From the NCBI RefSeq assembly GCF_000317695.1, contig NC_019771.1, positions 2,608,001-2,672,000 of the forward strand: 64,000 nucleotides of DNA, written 5' to 3'. The translations under genes and the position numbers were made by a program. This document shows, in pieces, positions 62,923 through 64,000 of the stretch; position 1 is the stretch's first letter; the number at the start of each line of letters is the position of its first letter. The notes below the pieces were generated by a model. The model saw only the letters and a list, made by a program, of their open reading frames with translations. It was not told the DNA's origin and did not search any database. The stretch comes from Anabaena cylindrica PCC 7122. GTDB taxonomy: Bacteria > Cyanobacteriota > Cyanobacteriia > Cyanobacteriales > Nostocaceae.

Positions 62923-64000
62923 ATGTACAATCAAGGTGCTGTTGAGGGTGCTGCCAATATAGAATCAGGTAGCCGCGTCTTCGTTTACGAAGTGGTTGGT
63001 TTGCGTCAGAGCGAGGAAACTGATCAAACGGACTACCCAATTCGTAAAAGTGGCAGTGTGTTCATCAGAGTGCCTTACAACCGCATGAATCAAGAAATGC
63101 GACGGATCACTCGGCTAGGCGGCAAAATTGTTAGTATTCACCCTATAACAGTTCTAGAACCAGTCAATGGTAAAGCTGCTGTGGAGTTCTCTAACAGTGA
63201 AGTCAGCGAGTTAGTTACACCAGTGAATGCTGACAGTGAGGAAAATGGTAAAGCCACACCTGTGAATGCTAATAGTGAAGTCAAAGGCTTCGCTAAATCA
63301 CCTGCTAAGGATAAAAAAGGCAACACCATGACTCAAGGGAAAGCTAAACACGCTGATGTTCCTGTAAACACTTACCGTCCTAACGCTCCGTTTATTGGTA
63401 AGTGTATCTCGAATGAACCGTTAGTTAAGGAAGGCGGTATTGGTATTGTTCAGCACTTAAAGTTTGACCTTTCTACTGGCAATTTGAAGTATATCGAAGG
63501 TCAAAGTATTGGTATTATTCCTCCAGGTGTTGACAAAAACGGTAAGCCTGAAAAGCTCAGACTGTACTCGATTGCTTCAACTCGTCACGGCGATGATGTA
63601 GATGATAAGACAATCTCATTATGTGTTCGCCAATTAGAGTACAAACACCCAGAAAGTGGCGAGACAATCTACGGTGTTTGCTCTACTTATTTGACTCAGC
63701 TAAAACCAGGTGATGATGTCAAAATCACAGGGCCTGTAGGTAAAGAAATGTTGTTACCTGAAGATCCTGAAGCTAATGTCATCATGTTAGCAACAGGAAC
63801 AGGTATCGCTCCTATGCGGGCTTATCTGTGGCGGATGTTTAAGGATAATGAAAGAGCAGCTAATCCAGAATACCAATTTAAGGGATTCTCTTGGTTGTTG
63901 TTTGGAGTACCCACAACTCCTAACGTTCTTTACAAGGAAGAACTGGAAGAAATGCAACAAAAGTATCCAGATAACTTCCGCCTTACCTATGCTATCAGCC
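62923..64000 (+). CDS. petH: ferredoxin-NADP+ reductase with phycobilisome linker domain (partial, runs off the window)
   Basis: First 359 codons; the C-terminal end lies beyond the window. Transfers electrons from ferredoxin to NADP+. Domains in order: a CpcD-like linker (about residues 16-75: SGSVFIRVPYNRMNQEMRRI) that docks on the phycobilisome, a Ser/Thr/Lys-rich hinge (about 76-135), the FAD domain (RLYSIAST, GVCSTYL) and the start of the NADP domain (GTGIAPMR). ATG 62923 opens the long form. An internal ATG at 63328 (residue 136), with AAAAAAGG seven bases before, begins TQGKAKHADVPVNTYRPN, the known N-terminus of the short enzyme in Anabaena. Both isoforms are therefore likely. Confidence 0.95.
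   Translation, partial: MYNQGAVEGAANIESGSRVFVYEVVGLRQSEETDQTDYPIRKSGSVFIRVPYNRMNQEMRRITRLGGKIVSIHPITVLEPVNGKAAVEFSNSEVSELVTPVNADSEENGKATPVNANSEVKGFAKSPAKDKKGNTMTQGKAKHADVPVNTYRPNAPFIGKCISNEPLVKEGGIGIVQHLKFDLSTGNLKYIEGQSIGIIPPGVDKNGKPEKLRLYSIASTRHGDDVDDKTISLCVRQLEYKHPESGETIYGVCSTYLTQLKPGDDVKITGPVGKEMLLPEDPEANVIMLATGTGIAPMRAYLWRMFKDNERAANPEYQFKGFSWLLFGVPTTPNVLYKEELEEMQQKYPDNFRLTYAIS

Noticed and set aside
62753..63040. 95-aa minus-strand frame over the start of petH
   Set aside because: It overlaps the petH start on the opposite strand, has no plausible start context, and the petH frame on the plus strand has clear homology.

Overview
The window is a 64-kb piece of a filamentous, probably heterocyst-forming (Nostocales) cyanobacterial chromosome. 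The evidence is oxygenic-photosynthesis and carbon-fixation genes (prk, petH with a phycobilisome-linker domain, chlI, crtQ, ccmP), low GC, many HIP1 octamers (GCGATCGC), long heptamer tandem repeats (STRRs) of the Nostoc/Anabaena type, and a dense set of small palindromic or MITE-like repeats. I cannot name the species. No rRNA, tRNA, CRISPR array, prophage or complete insertion sequence was recognised.

Layout. 0-5 kb: an SLH-domain porin and a bicupin-DUF4114 protein (minus strand). 5-12 kb: an LtrA-like membrane protein, a metallo-beta-lactamase-fold hydrolase, then a minus-strand series TPR protein > DUF928 secreted protein > CHASE2/class III nucleotide cyclase. 12-15 kb: a CyRepA1/DUF3854 primase-helicase-like protein of plasmid type. 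15.5-25.3 kb: a cell-envelope module of alpha-2-macroglobulin lipoprotein plus WGR/DUF1963 protein (minus), divergent from penicillin-binding protein 1C (plus). 25-33 kb: small housekeeping genes, an IscA/SufA-type protein, and the carotenoid gene crtQ with a SRPBCC gene. 33-39 kb: lipoxygenase, a small 2Fe-2S ferredoxin with cobyric acid synthase, and peroxiredoxin Q. 39-42 kb: an ABC-2 exporter whose permease and ATPase genes are separated by a MITE and an opposite-strand DUF4351/Rpn-like gene. 42.5-45.8 kb: ccmP with a pentapeptide-repeat gene, divergent from chlI. 46-54 kb: glycosyltransferase-TPR protein, aspartate aminotransferase, uvrA. 53.7-57.7 kb: an accessory cluster of DUF29, Rpn, DUF29, DUF2358 and GHL10 genes, with one duplicated gene tail. 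57.8-64 kb: epoxide-hydrolase-like protein, exported pentapeptide protein, metK, prk, and petH running off the right edge.

How genes work together. prk, ccmP and petH serve carbon fixation and NADPH supply. chlI and crtQ make chlorophyll and carotenoid precursors. Alpha-2-macroglobulin and PBP1C form the periplasmic defence/repair pairing known from proteobacteria. CHASE2-cyclase, DUF928 and TPR proteins look like one envelope-sensing second-messenger unit.

The most unusual signal is repeat biology. Heptamer STRR tracts begin at or inside the stop codons of at least six genes and overlap the start codons of two. Palindromic repeats and an STRR sit in frame inside the PBP1C gene. Several TA-ended MITEs share a similar subterminal motif, two of them joined through a common TA step. 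A DUF29 gene is bracketed by 90-bp direct repeats of a neighbour's 3' end. Many apparent N-terminal extensions come from these repeats or from TTG/GTG read-through, and starts were corrected accordingly.
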